Shown here in pieces: positions 10,571 through 21,404 of a stretch of 64,000 bases of DNA. Made by a program: the position numbers and the translations under genes. The notes beneath the pieces are model-generated. The model saw nothing but the letters and a program-made list of their open reading frames with translations, did no database searches and was not told where the DNA came from. Within the stretch, counting starts at the first letter, position 1. Every line of letters starts with the position of its first letter. Origin of the DNA: Candidula unifasciata (Eukaryota > Mollusca > Gastropoda > Stylommatophora > Geomitridae); contig CAJHNH020002568.1 in NCBI GenBank assembly GCA_905116865.2, positions 38,643 to 102,642 on the forward strand. Reading direction: 5' to 3'.

Positions 10571-10595
10571 AGCCAGTTTCCTGCGCGTATATTAT

Positions 10596-10860
10596 CTATT
10601 GTATATGTTTGCACATCAGCTGATGGTTGTAAGTATTAGTTCGTCCAAAACTACAATGTCTTTATTTGATTTATAAATGTGCATTTAAAAGATACGTAAA
10701 AATCCGTTTGATTTATTGACACTGTATGTCTAGAATTTTTTTTTTTTTTCTGTGTAGAAATACAATTGTGACCAAGCCGGGTTTAAGACGGTTCCTTTGT
10801 TTGGATAACCATGCTTACATTTCCCAATTGATTGATTGATTGGCACCTTTTCATCTTTCA
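10596..10860. repeat. hAT tail segment
   Basis: Non-coding and AT-rich. The TATCTATTGTATAT motif here is the uninterrupted version of the site into which Z inserted at 15697 and 21405. No gene is seen. Confidence 0.6.
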
Positions 10861-11230
10861 GACAATTGTGTTATAAGAGAAGGCATGGGTCTCACAGTCC
10901 ATAGCGATGGCGAGTGTGACTAGCAAGATCTGTCCGATTTAAGAAAACAATCTCTTCCACAATGGTAGCATGGGATTTAAGAACCGTTGTTGTTAATAGT
11001 TGTGTTTAGTCTGTTTCCTCTCAGACGATGAGCTCTCATATCTTCTGCAATCATTTCTTCCTTTATTCTCATTCCCCCCTTTTCACAAGACGGTCCAGGG
11101 CATTTTGTTCCCACGAGGCCACCTCAGTACCTGTATCATTCATGAACCGCTTGCACACCTTTATATAGTTTTAGAGGTCGGCCTCGATATCGTCTCTCCG
11201 TCCTGATTCACTATAGAGGATGCCATTGAC
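10861..11230 (-). pseudogene. C-terminal end of family L retrotransposon ORF
   Basis: Minus-strand remnant of the tail of an APE-RT element. In this and the parallel copies (17345-17730, 23126-23169 plus 30318-30690, 43540-43850) the end of the frame carries a degraded zinc finger (CYHCERDF in the copy at 30367-30549, then about ASHTLHCHGL in another frame). That matches the C-terminal C2H2-type finger of this retrotransposon family. Frameshifts are visible. Confidence 0.55.
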
Positions 11231-11234
11231 GACT

Positions 11235-11810
11235 ATAATTATTATCTTTAATGGACCAATCTGACACTCCCACCTTCGTGATACTTCATGTCGTGACCAA
11301 ACAGATATCCAAGCCTTAATTTTGGTATAATTAAATAGATGGTAATTAACTGAAATTTAGAAAATGGATTTACGATCCCTTTATAGAACGGGAGAAATAG
11401 AAGAATTGACCCGTGAGTTATAAGAAAACAGAATGGATATAACATCGATTCAAGAAATAAGATCTCAAAGAAAGGGTAGAATAGAGGAAAATTGAAATCA
11501 TAGTGTATGGAGGAAACACTACACTCAAAACAAAACAAATAAAGTTGTGGGAAAGTATTATAAATTGTGGAGCTGTTGATGACAGGATTATTAAACTACG
11601 AATACAAAGAAAAGGGGAAACTATCACGATGGCTTTTGTGCATGCACCGCCTGAAGATATAGAATATTGTATAAAGCAAGATTCATATAATCTTTTTGAG
11701 AAAATCACAGAAGCTCAGAAAGGGACATATCGATTAATGAGATTTCATTGCCAAATAAGAAGATAAAACACCTATGAAATATGTATTAGATAATTCAATG
11801 ATAGTGATGA
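11235..11810 (+). pseudogene. Family R apurinic-type endonuclease remnant
   Basis: Plus-strand reading with frameshifts gives WIYDPFIE (from W-N-I-R-S-L-Y-R), then ELTREL and NRMDITSIQEIRSQ, which carries the QE of the second catalytic motif of APE-type endonucleases. VYGGNT and then LRIQRKGETITMAFVHAP match the I-x-V-Y-A-P strand. It is the N-terminal third of an RTE-like element. Parallel copies are at 17735-18060, 30690-31195, 37195-38030 and 63041-64000. It joins directly to a minus-strand J1 remnant at 11812, a junction shared with 31195. Confidence 0.7.
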
Positions 11811-11811
11811 G

Positions 11812-12132
11812 GTTACTTCAATGTTTACATAAGAGCCTTGAGGCAGGCCCAGATGGAGACAGGAGAGTGTCTTGAGGCAGGTCTGTACTGGTGACTGGAG
11901 AGAGCCCTGAGGCAGACCCGGACTGGTGACGAAAGAGAGGCTTGAGGCAAGCCTGATCTGACTATTATTGCCTAAGAAGTATAAACACCACATCAGAGAA
12001 TCATTTTCCTTTGGAACAGTAAAGCACCTGTCCATACATCAAGCACGGTATAGTGTCGAGCTCCTTCACCTGGCATATCAATGGGTCGAATAGAACTTTG
12101 TTGTAAGCATCTTCCATATCAATGGCGACTAC
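11812..12132 (-). pseudogene. J1 reverse transcriptase remnant
   Basis: The minus strand encodes TSPGLPQGSLQSPV, which is RT motif B (G-L-P-Q-G-S-P-L-S-P-V), preceded by degraded motif A sequence. Motif B is repeated imperfectly in units of about 35 bp. The remnant is cut by RLE copy C at 12133. Parallel copies at 31196-31850 and 48415-48790 are longer. Confidence 0.65.
11838..11960. repeat. Minisatellite of about 35-bp units made from RT motif B
   Basis: Three to four units share the core CTTGAGGCAGGYCTGGACTG. Read on the minus strand, each unit contains the codons for LPQG. The units are 34-36 bp, not multiples of three, so the array breaks the RT frame. The same array is at about 31230-31345 and 48465-48610. 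Confidence 0.7.
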
Positions 12133-15100
12133 ATAGGAATAAACTCACAGGGAGCAAGTACAGCAGCGATCTACCAGTCATCATTAGAAATTATCCTCGT
12201 CGACACGCGTTTCGGCCCACGATTCCTAGACGCATTCGGAGGTGGGCCCACCTGAGTTCATGAAGCTCAGGGCTGGTACCCTGCTGCACGAGATTACCGG
12301 ATGGTGGTTTTCTTTCGACCAGAGACAAGACGACTTGGTGATTTCGCAGAAGGTACTGTGAGATAAGAAGTCGTTGCGGCAGCCTAATTAGAACAGGCAG
12401 CGTGCCTGGACGACCGAGCGACAAGCTTACGTTTGGTTTACCGGACACATGTTAGACTTTTGTTAGCAGGTGGCAGAGGAACACTGGCAGACAATTCGGA
12501 CACGATGGACTTTCAAGGGGTGAGAAACCCCTTTCCACTAGACACCCGGACCAGCTCACCGAGGCCCGTCCCCTACGTTGTTGCGTTGCGTCCAAAGCCA
12601 GCTAGATGCCCTTTCGGCTAACTCTCCCAGTTTTTTTGTGTGTTCGTTTCCGTTCATTACGGCGCAATCCTAAATCTATAACCACATTGTAGAGCGAAGT
12701 GGAAACGAGGCCTCTGGCTCCCACTTCGACGGCAAATACCCTTACCGTGTACGCCTCGTTTCTCCTCAGACCGGCTGCTAAATCACTGTATTTCTCGAGC
12801 TTATACATGTGATTCTCCTCCATACGCGACTCAAACGGGACAGTCAGCTCAATCAGGATGAGCTGCCGTTTTTGCGCATAGTGGAGAACTATGTCCGGTC
12901 GCAGGCGGGTCTTACGGATCAACTCGGGGTACCGTTCATGGCCTAAAAGATCAACCGCCAGTAACCAGTCCCTCGCAGAGTCTAGCACAGATGGAGCGAA
13001 TGCGTTTTGGTTGACCTTAACTTTTGGAACCTGCCCAGCCTTGAGGAAACGAATGGGGGCGATGCTAGAACTGGCTCTGGCGTTAGCCCTCATTCTAGCC
13101 TGGTCGACAACTGCTGCTAACTCTTTTAGCACCTTTTTGTGTCGCCAGGAATATCGGCCTTGACCTAGGGCTTTCCTGCACGCGGACAGGACGTGCTCAA
13201 GAGTTTGCTTCGATTTACACAACGGGCAAGTCGGATCGTTGGTCGCAGACCATTTAACCATGTTAACACCGGACGGTAATACATCGTACGCCGAACGAAC
13301 GATAAAGCTCAGTCGCAGCGGGGCCATCCGCCAGATCTCACCCCATGTGAGTATTCTCGGCAATGCGCTCTCCAGGCTGACCCAATGGCCCTGCTGCGAC
13401 TGCTGGGCGGCTTTCTGGAACCGAACCTCGTTTTCGTTGTCCCTCACCGCTTGTATCACCATGTCTCGGCGTTCTTTGGCTGAGGCCTTTGACCACTAAT
13501 TGACATTCCCGTGCCCTAAGCCTCGACGGTCAGTTTGAGTGTATCCCATTATCTCTTTAAATTTTAGTGCATTCTGGGCAGATTCTATCGCATCGAGGAC
13601 CCTCCAGTTCTGGCCAGTCTTTAGAGCGGGCTGGACAGCGATGACATTTGGGTCTGAAGACTCGCGCAAGAGCATGGCGAGCCTTACCTTGCCGACTTTA
13701 AACTCTTCGGTTATTGTTTTGAACGGAAGTACCAGCTTAGCCTGTTTGCAATACACAGCCAGGTCGGTCAGACAAGGCGGTGCACCAATCCACTTTCTTA
13801 AGGCTGTGTTGATTTTCTTCTCCATGGTTTCCACTGCAGTCATCGTCACCTCGTAGACTAACAGTGGCCATAGGAGCTTTGGAATCAACATGAAATGGAG
13901 ACACCATACCTTGAATTTCCTGATCAGCCTGCATCGCTCGATCGCGAGCAGGCCTGTAGCCAGTGACTCGTGTATTCGCCGGACTTCCGCTCTATCAGAT
14001 AACTTCGAATCGTAAACGCGACCGAGACTCTTCACCGGTTCATCCAGAACCCAGAACCGTAGGGATCTTGTTCCTTGCCACCGTAAAACTGGTTGCCGAA
14101 ACCTTGCCCTTATGGATTGACAGACTCCTCGACTTCTGCGGTTTGAACTGCATTCCGCTGCATTGGACCACCGCGTCCAATCTTTTCAGGATCGTGCGGG
14201 CAGATTCCTCACTGCCCGTTATAATAGTCGTGTCATCCATAAATGCGCGTAATGGAGGCAACCAGTGATCCCCTATTTGAAGGCCCTGTCCGTAGCCGGC
14301 CGCCCCGTCTAACATGATCTGCATTGCCATGACAAACAGTATAGGTGAGATCGTTCACCCCATAGCTATCCCAATCTGCAACTCAGTCCACCTCGTGGTA
14401 AACGTCGAGGTAGAGAAGCGCAAAGCGAACTTAGAGAAATATTGCTCGATCATATCATTGACCTGTGCCGGTACGTGGAACATGCGAAGGGCTCGTCACA
14501 GTAGCCTATGGGTAACTGCAACGTAGGCGTTGGCTAAGTCCAACCAAATCACGTGCAATTGAGTTCTCTCATGCTTGGCTTTCTGGATAGCCTCCCAAAT
14601 CATGGTCGCGTGTTCAAGGCACCCAGGAACGCCCGGAATACCACCCTTCTGAACACTCGTATCTATGTACTTGTTAGCCATCAGATACTGTGTGAGCCGG
14701 CGAGCCATGACCGAGAAGCATATCTTACCCTCGACATTCAACAGCGAGATGGGCCTGAATTGGGAAAGACTCTTCGAGTCCTGCTCTTTGGGAATGTAGA
14801 CCCCATTTCCCTTTGACCACTCTGGACATATGTGTTTACGGATCCACGCTTGTTTCAACAAGACGTGAAGCATTTTTAGGATTTTCGGGCAACGCTTGTA
14901 AAGAACGTACGGAACACCGTTCGGACCTGGGGCAGACTTGCCGCTGGCCTTTTTCACAACTTCCTCAACCTCAGACCAAAGGGGAGGTATCATTTTAAAT
15001 GGTACTTTCGGCACCGAAGGCTGTTTGAGGCCGCCAAGGATCTCTGGATTGTCATCGAGAGGCTCTCTCCTCTTTTTGTCAGAGTACATCTTGCGTAGAT

Positions 15101-15567
15101 GTAACTCAAGTTCTTCCTGACTGACAACCAGAGTCCCAGAATTCGGTTGCTCGAAAAGACCTCGGGCAAACTGATACGGGTCCCTAAAGAATTTCTCTCG
15201 CTCCCTTTTGGTTCTACGTCTGTTGTTACAGAAACGCTCGGCGCGACAAAGGGCACTGTGTTTGTTCTTTAAATGCAACCAAACTTCATACAGCCTCTCC
15301 AGTTCGCTGCCTGTAGCGGCTTAGAACCGTTTTCTGAGGGCATTCTTGTCTGCCCGACACTTCAGAATGTCCCTCTGCCTCCTGCTAGTATTCTGCTTGG
15401 CACCCGGCTGTGCCCTTACTACTGTCCCGAACTCGCGGTAGCAGTGTTCATATATTACATCACCAAATTTTGTAAGCTTGTCGCCTAACGACTTCTTGTT
15501 TAAATCATGTTTAAGTACCTCACATAATGTAGCCTCCAACTTACACCACACCACCTTCTCGCTCGCA
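12133..15567 (-). mobile_element. R2/Utopia-like retrotransposon, copy C, 5'-truncated
   Basis: Same family and 3' terminus as copies A and B, but visibly more diverged. It inserted in the J1 RT remnant: left flank ATGGCGAC and right flank TATGTTTGATCC are contiguous in the paralogous empty site at about 31516-31538 (GGCGACCCCGTATGTTTGAT). Homology to copy A ends at 15567, so the leader and N-terminal finger are missing. Confidence 0.9.
12602..15567 (-). pseudogene. RT - restriction-like endonuclease ORF of copy C, multiply disrupted
   Basis: Encodes the same protein as copy A from the region upstream of the RT to the endonuclease. RT motif C is AFMDDTT near 14230. Motif B is broken: its Cys codon has become TGA near 14353-14355 (IAMG followed by stop). 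A Trp codon near 14497 and another near 13497 are also stops. A 7-base duplication near 14045 shifts the frame, and there are further lesions near 15320 and in the last 60 codons. The endonuclease core PDIVLH, IELTVPFE and KLEKY is still readable. This is a dead, older copy; its many lesions contrast with copy A. Confidence 0.88.
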
Positions 15568-15696
15568 TATGTTTGATCCCGGCTTGAAAACCAAACAGAT
15601 GAAGAAAATTTTGCTGACACCATTTTTTTAAAAACGATTGACCTTTTTTCCGGCGTATAGCCTGTTTCCAGCGCGTATATTATCTATTGTATATAT
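15568..15696. repeat. Junction of J1 remnant and hAT tail
   Basis: About 25 bases of J1 sequence after copy C switch near 15592 to hAT tail (compare 21305-21404). A deletion or rearrangement therefore joined the two. Confidence 0.55.
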
Positions 15697-17074
15697 GTGG
15701 CGCGGTGATTTATGTCACAGGCGTGAGGGAAAGTTAAGTCCAACATGATGTGTATAATGAGATACTCCGTACGTCACCAGGGCTCCAGTCCTTAACTGTT
15801 CTGGTTTTACGGAACCTCACGCAAGACCCCTGCAGCACGTCCTGGTCGTGCGCCACGGATAATGTCCAAAATGAGCATTAACAGAGCTGTCAGGGGATCT
15901 CGGAGTTTATCGGCCCCCAGAGGTGATGTGTCCATGTGGCTCTCATCAGCCCGCCCACAAACGCTTGGGTGAAAAAGGTTCTCAAAACTCATTAGGAACA
16001 TGAGTATGCCTGCCAAACGTACAGCTAAAATCACAACCCTTGGTTAAAAGATTGCGGAGTGAAGAGAACATTGTTCACTGTACATCCTCTGTTAACCCTC
16101 AGTGTCGTCGTCACCACGCTGAGGTACACTATAACAGCAACCATCCATAGGCTGGCCTTCCATGTACATCCTCTGTTAACCCTCAGTGTCGTCGTCACCG
16201 CGCTGAGGTACACTATAACAGCAACCATCCATAGGCTGGCCATCCATGTACATCCTACGTTAACCCTCAGTGTCGTCGTCACCGGGCTGAGGTACACCAT
16301 AACAGCAACAATCCATAGGCTGGCCATCCATGTACATCCTCTGTTAACCCTCAGTGTCGTCATCACCTCGCTGAGGTACACCACAGCAGCTACCATCCAT
16401 AAGCTGGCCATCCATGTGCATCCTCCGTTAACCCTCAGTGTCGTCGTCACCTTCCTGAGGTACACCACAACAGCCCATTGGCTGGCTAAGCCTAAATGTC
16501 CGACAAAACTAGATCCTACGCACACTAATAAGCTCAAAATCTGACCATCACAATTTGTATTAAACGGAAAAAGACCAAATGTCCACACCCAAAGACCCCA
16601 CTCGCCAGAGTGTTGGGACCAAACTGATAACGATATGCCTGACGCAGGATGTAAAATTCTGTAGGGCTAACAGCTCGTCAAAGAAATCTAACGTGCGAAG
16701 AAAAAAGAACGTACCTATTCGCGTGGCGGGGAATGCCCATGATCTGCCCCTACCTCCCCTTGAGGGCTAACCGTTCCACAGGGGGCTGCCCCAAAGGGGT
16801 ACTCCGGGGCCAAAACCCGCGGAGAAGGAGACAAATTGGACACCATACAAATCAGGCAACGTCTCGACCCACACAAAACAATGGCCACAGTCATCCTAGA
16901 AATAGGCCTGACGTCTTCCTTCAAAGTCGGAGTACAGCCGCCCATGAGGCAGGGAACAGTAAAACGGTTGTACACGCAAAAATCAGGTCCAGGTAAAAGC
17001 CAAAAGTCTAAGCGGACGATTAACCTGGACCTTCCCCCGGAATTCACAGCCGGTAAACGATATAATAATAATAA
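15697..17074 (+). mobile_element. Z insertion, copy 1, with 12-bp target duplication
   Basis: Flanked by TATTGTATATAT at 15685-15696 and 17075-17086. The uninterrupted site is at about 10585. The element has a leader of about 385 bases, five 84-bp tandem monomers (16081-16484 region), a possible short ORF starting MSTPKDPTR at 16579, a GC-rich segment and a (AAT)n-like tail at about 17061-17074. Variable-length duplication plus an A-rich tandem tail suggest target-primed retrotransposition. I recognise no RT or endonuclease in it, so it is probably non-autonomous or internally deleted. Confidence 0.68.
16081..16484. repeat. 84-bp tandem monomers in Z copy 1 (about 4.8 units)
   Basis: Units start at 16081, 16165, 16249, 16333 and 16417. 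Each contains GTTAACCCTCAGTGTCGTCG and a CTGAGGTACAC segment. Because 84 is 28 codons, both strands stay open across the array and produce spurious repetitive proteins. Base substitutions between units cluster around the CACCACGCTGAGG position. Confidence 0.93.
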
Positions 17075-17086
17075 TATTGTATATAT

Positions 17087-17344
17087 TTGCACATCAGCTC
17101 TAGATTGTAAGTATTAGTTCGTCCAAAACTACAATGTTTTCATTTGATTTATAAATATGCTTTTAAAAGATATGTAAATATTTGTTTGATTTATTGACAC
17201 TGTACGTCTAGTATATATATATATATTTTTTTTCTGTGTAGAAAAACAATTGTGACCAAGCCGGGTTTAAGACGGTTTCTCTGTGTGGATAACACTGCTT
17301 ATATTGCCAAATTGATTGAATTGTTTGACCCTTTCCATCTTTCA
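17087..17344. repeat. hAT tail segment
   Basis: Non-coding continuation of the hAT tail after Z copy 1, matching 10610-10860, with a short (TA)n at about 17213-17225. Confidence 0.6.
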
Positions 17345-17730
17345 GACAATTGTGTTATATGAGGAGGCGTGGGTCTCCATGGCGATGGAGAGTGTGACTA
17401 GCAAGACACGCCCGAATTAATTAAAATCTCTTCCACAATGAAAGCATAGGATTTTAGGACCGCTGTTGTCAAGATTTGTGTTTAGTCTGTTTCCTCTCAG
17501 ACGCTGAGTTCTCATATCTTCTGCAATCATTTCTTCCTTCATTTTCATTCCCTTTCTGTTGTGCACCCTTTACACGAGACGATCCAAGGCATTTTGTTCC
17601 CATAAAGCCACCTCAGTACCTGTATCACACATGAACTGCTTGCACACATTTATATTATTGTAGAGGTCGGTCACAATATCGTCTTTCCGTCCTAATTCCC
17701 TATAGCCGATGCCTTTGCCGACTATAATTA
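17345..17730 (-). pseudogene. C-terminal end of family L ORF
   Basis: Parallel to 10861-11230 and 30318-30690: minus-strand degraded tail of the family L ORF, with frameshifts. It joins family R sequence at about 17730, as in the other cassettes. Confidence 0.5.
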
Positions 17731-17734
17731 TTAT

Positions 17735-18060
17735 CTTTAATGGACCCATCTGACCATTCCACCTTCGTGAAACTTCATTTCGTAACCAAACAGATATCCA
17801 AGCCCTAATTTTGGTGGAATTAAATAGACGTCGAAACTTGAACCATTATGGACTGAGATTTAGAACATGGAATATACGATCCCTTTATAGAGCTGCAGAA
17901 ATTGAAGAACTGACCCGTGAGTTATAAGAAAATAGAATGGATTTAACATCGAGTCAAGAATTAATATCTCAAGGAGAGGGTATCATAGAAAAAAACTGAA
18001 TGATCAAAGTTTATGGAGGAAACACTAAACTCAAAACAAAACGAAAAACAAAAAGTTCTA
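17735..18060 (+). pseudogene. Family R endonuclease remnant, N-terminal
   Basis: Reads FRTWNIRSLYRAAEIEELTR, which is the first strand of an APE-type endonuclease (W-N-x-R-S-L), then an ENRMDLTSSQE segment with the QE pair, then VYGGNT. It is the best preserved N-terminus of this family in the window. It carries a stop within the second motif and is cut off at about 18060 by fusion to J1 sequence. Confidence 0.72.
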
Positions 18061-19040
18061 ATCTGACCTGTTCCATGTTTGGTCCTTACTGCGAAACATT
18101 CTTATGCTTCGACGATAATTTTTCAAGGCGATTATGCACACTTTTTGACACTCACAAAATTTCCCAGTTTCGGATTTTGGTTTCTAAAGCAACTACGGAT
18201 GTAGTTGCAGTCTGCATAATCTGCTCGAGTTTCTCTTGTAGACCTGCATAAGAGTCAGTAGATGTCTTTGCTTTTTTGAAAGGGCTAATTCCAAGTCCAA
18301 GTCCTTTTGCGAAAAAAAAAAAAGGTCGACCACTTTCAGACTGCTGCTAGCTATCCGAGGCTGCTAACAGTCTCCGCCTATATTTGTGGTCTGGGTTATT
18401 TGCGTCACTTTCCTGACTAAATTCTAGTATTGCGCCATTTCTGGGCTTAATGAGTCCTTTCAAGTCAGCTACCTTCACGTTCTACTACAATGGTTGGTTC
18501 AGGTCCCTCTTTTTATCCAACAGGATTTTTTTTAAATTGGGGCTTTCCGCATTTTGTTTCTGATGTTGTCTATTTCCCAGGTTTGCTTGAAAGCGTTTGG
18601 ACTTGTTTTGTGTTGAGTAATGACACCATTTTTTGATTAAATGAGCCTGAGGTAGTTGTCTCTATCATGGTCACCAAGGATACAACAACTACGACACAGA
18701 GTGAGGGCAGAAGACGCCAAATCAAGCACACTGTCCTTATCCACTGGTCGCTGGGTCTTCCTTGATGATCTGCCTCCACGGAGGTAGACTAGATCCAAGC
18801 TGTCATGATATCCTCTAAGTTTTTCCCTTGCGAAGATGTTGCCTAATAAGAGGCTTTTGGAATTGAGGTCCTCGAAAAAAACAAATCCTTTTAGCTGCTC
18901 TGATTTCCTGAAGACGCTGTTATTTTTCATTGTCTAATGTAGCGTTGCATGCATAGAAATTTACAAACATGAATGGCCTGGCTACATGTATTATAAAAAC
19001 ATGTAGCTGGAAACAGTATCCTCCCATCTGGACATGTCGA
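18061..19040 (-). pseudogene. J1 element remnant: linker and APE-type endonuclease
   Basis: Minus-strand J1 sequence. The endonuclease part at about 18930-18640 reads LQEV, then FFEDLNSKSLLLGNIF (from G-D-L-N-A-K-S-P-L-W-G-N), LDLVYLRGGRSSRKTQRPVD and, after the Ser-rich strand, ILGDHDRDNYL, equivalent to the final G-S-D-H-x-P motif. The catalytic Asp and His of the last motif are altered, so it is inactive. The linker is split by a truncated I-like copy at about 18286-18470. Parallel copies are at 31196-33230, 48415-50250 and 57191-58620. Confidence 0.65.
18286..18470 (-). mobile_element. 5'-truncated I-like element tail
   Basis: About 180 bases matching the last part of the I-like 3' UTR in reverse. 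It starts with CCAAGTCCAAGTCCTTTT, which is the reverse complement of the (GGACTT)n tail at 30301-30317. The same insertion sits at the same place at about 32290-32480 and is absent from the J1 copies at about 49435 and 57745. Confidence 0.75.
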
Positions 19041-19440
19041 CTTCGTGTATCTCAATATTTTCTTTATTTACTTCAGCTGTAGACACCCAAAACAAACTTT
19101 TTACACAGGGTATAAACACATATTGGCTGCCTTCAGTTATCTAGTGAAATATAGTCATGTTTTTGAGTGAAATATACAGTCATCATGTTTTTGAGTAGCT
19201 GACGTGTTTGAAACAGAGATAATCTGTCAAAAATAAGCAACATCCTCGGCTCACAACAGCAACTCTACCGCACTTGACCATGTTGGAGAAAGCTAGTCTA
19301 TAGCGAGGAGAAGAGTAGGTCAAATAACGGAATCGATACTGGACTATTTATAACAGGAGTACCTTCTCAGTTACATATAGAAAACTTTGTAATTTAAAAA
19401 AATATTAGAAAGCTGACTATGACAGATTGTCTTAAAGTAA
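19041..19440. repeat. Non-coding repeat between J1 and block Y
   Basis: Homologous to 33240-33600 and 50450-50760. No gene is visible. Confidence 0.5.
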
Positions 19441-19825
19441 TGCAATCGAAGTCCAACCTCATAGTAGCTGAAAGCACAATGCTTTAGTTATATATTTATA
19501 TATAAAGGTCGCAGACTGAAAAGAAGAAGAATGGTGCTGATTTGACACAATTAAACACGTGTGCATGATAAAAACATTTGTGTGGAGATGACTGGGTTGG
19601 AGTTGTCGAACAGCAGTCAGACTTTTCTACGTTCTAACCGCATTTTATCGGAAATGAGGGGTTGTCCAGTAGACGCTACTTAATCTGAAACTTTCCTGCT
19701 ATTTCGCGACAATTTATCACCAGGTAAGGTGATTATCGATACCTATTGATCTGTGTTGAGAGCAGAGGAAGAGACTGGACGATCTTAAGCTCAGCAAAAC
19801 CTGTTTCATGATGTCACATAATCTA
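19441..19825. repeat. Block Y, left part (uninterrupted paralogue)
   Basis: Matches 1480-1933, but here it continues straight into the RNase H remnant. This is the empty site for the tandem RLE insertion. No gene is visible in it. Confidence 0.65.
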
Positions 19826-20121
19826 GTGTGAGAATGCAGGTAGAGGCGGTCACTGCTGCCTTATGTAAGCCTATAAACTGCTCGCAAACACATGTTGTGA
19901 TTGTAATTGACACACAACATATTTTGAGGACGGTGGAGACAGGTCTGCTCGGTTCTTATTCGGACGCATCGTTCACAGGTCTAGGGAACCTAGCACCTTG
20001 TATTTTGTCCGTGGGATATGCAAGTGTTTTCGGAAAAGATCAGGCGGATTTGCTACGTTGGTCTGCACCAACCGGTGATAAAATGATGCAAAACAAACCA
20101 TATTTGTTTAAAGCCTTATGA
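19826..20121 (+). pseudogene. RNase H domain remnant (RNH-p), longest copy
   Basis: Open over 98 codons. QVEAVTAAL matches the Glu-bearing helix (with the Glu in a V-E-A-V context), THVVIVIDTQHILRTVETG the Asp strand (D-S-Q expected), and YASVFGKDQADLLRWSAPTG the last helix with its Asp. The first catalytic strand (Y-T-D-G-S) is missing upstream, so the domain is partial. It shows what was lost at 1933/7373. Confidence 0.7.
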
Positions 20122-21060
20122 GAGCGAACGAACAGTGCAGAGGGTCAATTCGATGACTACGATCTGAAGAGGATGGTGCAACATACAATGATCAAAGGAT
20201 TAGGTCGACACGCCACACTCAGAGAAAAGTCGAGACGGACATACTTTCAGACTGCAACTTGCAACATCAGAGTTAGATACTCTTCGCTGCGCTGCTGAAT
20301 ATGTGGGTGGTACGCTTATAGACATTTTCAGCTCAACCCGACCCATTCTGAACCTCAGTGTTGTTATATTGCACACCAAGCTTTGCAGGACTAAGGGTCA
20401 TTTAATCGCTTCTCGAACGAATTCATATGCACTCCCTCGACTATTTAGTAATTTTCAGGAATAAGTTGTTGACTTCCTGATTTTACAGCGCTCACTTGCA
20501 TGACTTTTGGCCCTAAATAATTCGAGCTATCACACGCATGTGCGTTGCTCTGCCTTTCCAACAAATTCCCTTCTCCACAAAATATTGTAAACTTAGCACA
20601 CCTGTCTCAGTAAGAAGAAACTCCACAGAGTAGCATGTACAGTAGGAGTTTACCAATCATCAGTAGAAGTGATCCCTTGTCCACAATTGTTTCGGCCCAT
20701 GATCTCTAGAACAATTTTAGAAGGTGGTAATTATATTTTTAGCTCGTACCATTCAATACCTACATATTTTAAGCACGTGATCTCTAGCGCTAACAAGGGT
20801 TTTATGCATGAGATGTTTTGTGTCTGCCGCTACTCAACATATGAGGCTTCTTGAAGTACTTTGAGGATATCTGTGGTAATTAGCCTGACCACAATACTTT
20901 GCAAAATTTTTTCTGAAGGAAACATTTCTATCTGTTCATTCGATTTGCGATCAAATATCATTAGCTGAACTTTGAAAGTGTGAGCATTTCAAGTCATTAG
21001 TTTATCACCAAGATGATGACAAAGAGATGGGGAGGCAGAAATATTAGTAATATAATTAAT
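20122..21060. repeat. Block Y tail
   Basis: Non-coding, matching 7566-8500 and 51480-52300. No gene is visible. Confidence 0.6.
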
Positions 21061-21404
21061 GTATGTACATATCTGAGGCCTGCACTGGATCAAGTGTTAG
21101 ACTGTGAGGTGGATATAGTAAATTTATAAAATCTAGTCCATTGAAAGCTAGGATTTAAAAAAAAAAAAAAAAAAAAAAAAACTGGAAATTTGCCAGCCGA
21201 CCACTCGTCATTGGTATACTATAGCAGTGTATGATGGTAATGTTTTATCATGTACCGTTGAACTGCACCAAGAAATTTTTATATTCCTTTACGAAAAAGC
21301 CAGACTGATGAAGAATATTTTGCTGACACCGTTTTTTAAATACGATTGACTTTTTTTCCGGCGTATAGCCTGTTTCCAGCGCGTATATTATCTATTGTAT
21401 ATTT
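21061..21404 (+). pseudogene. hAT transposase remnant, C-terminal fragment
   Basis: Reads LRPALDQVLDCEVDIVN (hAT helical region, L-x-x-V-L-x-x-x-V-x-I-V-N-F-I-K), then a 26-base A run at about 21158-21181, then PADHSSLVYY and the degraded V-R-W motif with a stop. It ends at the Z insertion. Compare 10390-10595 and 55590-55920. Confidence 0.65.

Larger units (their letters stand above)
9099..10595 (+). mobile_element. hAT DNA transposon remnant, ZBED5/FAM200-like, copy 1
   Basis: The left end CAATGATTCTCAAACTGCGC resembles the CAGTGGTTCTCAAACTG-type terminal repeat of hAT elements. The second copy starts the same way at 54138. The body carries a degraded transposase and is interrupted by the S1 SINE at 9304-9534. 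I could not locate a matching right terminal repeat. The tail continues into a segment (10596-10860) also seen at 15600-15696, 17087-17344 and 22843-23125. Confidence 0.7.

Noticed and set aside
16031..16588. Long overlapping open frames on both strands with repeated VVVTTLRYTITATIHRL-type and complementary sequences
   Set aside because: They are a consequence of the 84-bp (28-codon) monomers; both strands stay open and there is no protein family match. The same applies to 21739-22156.
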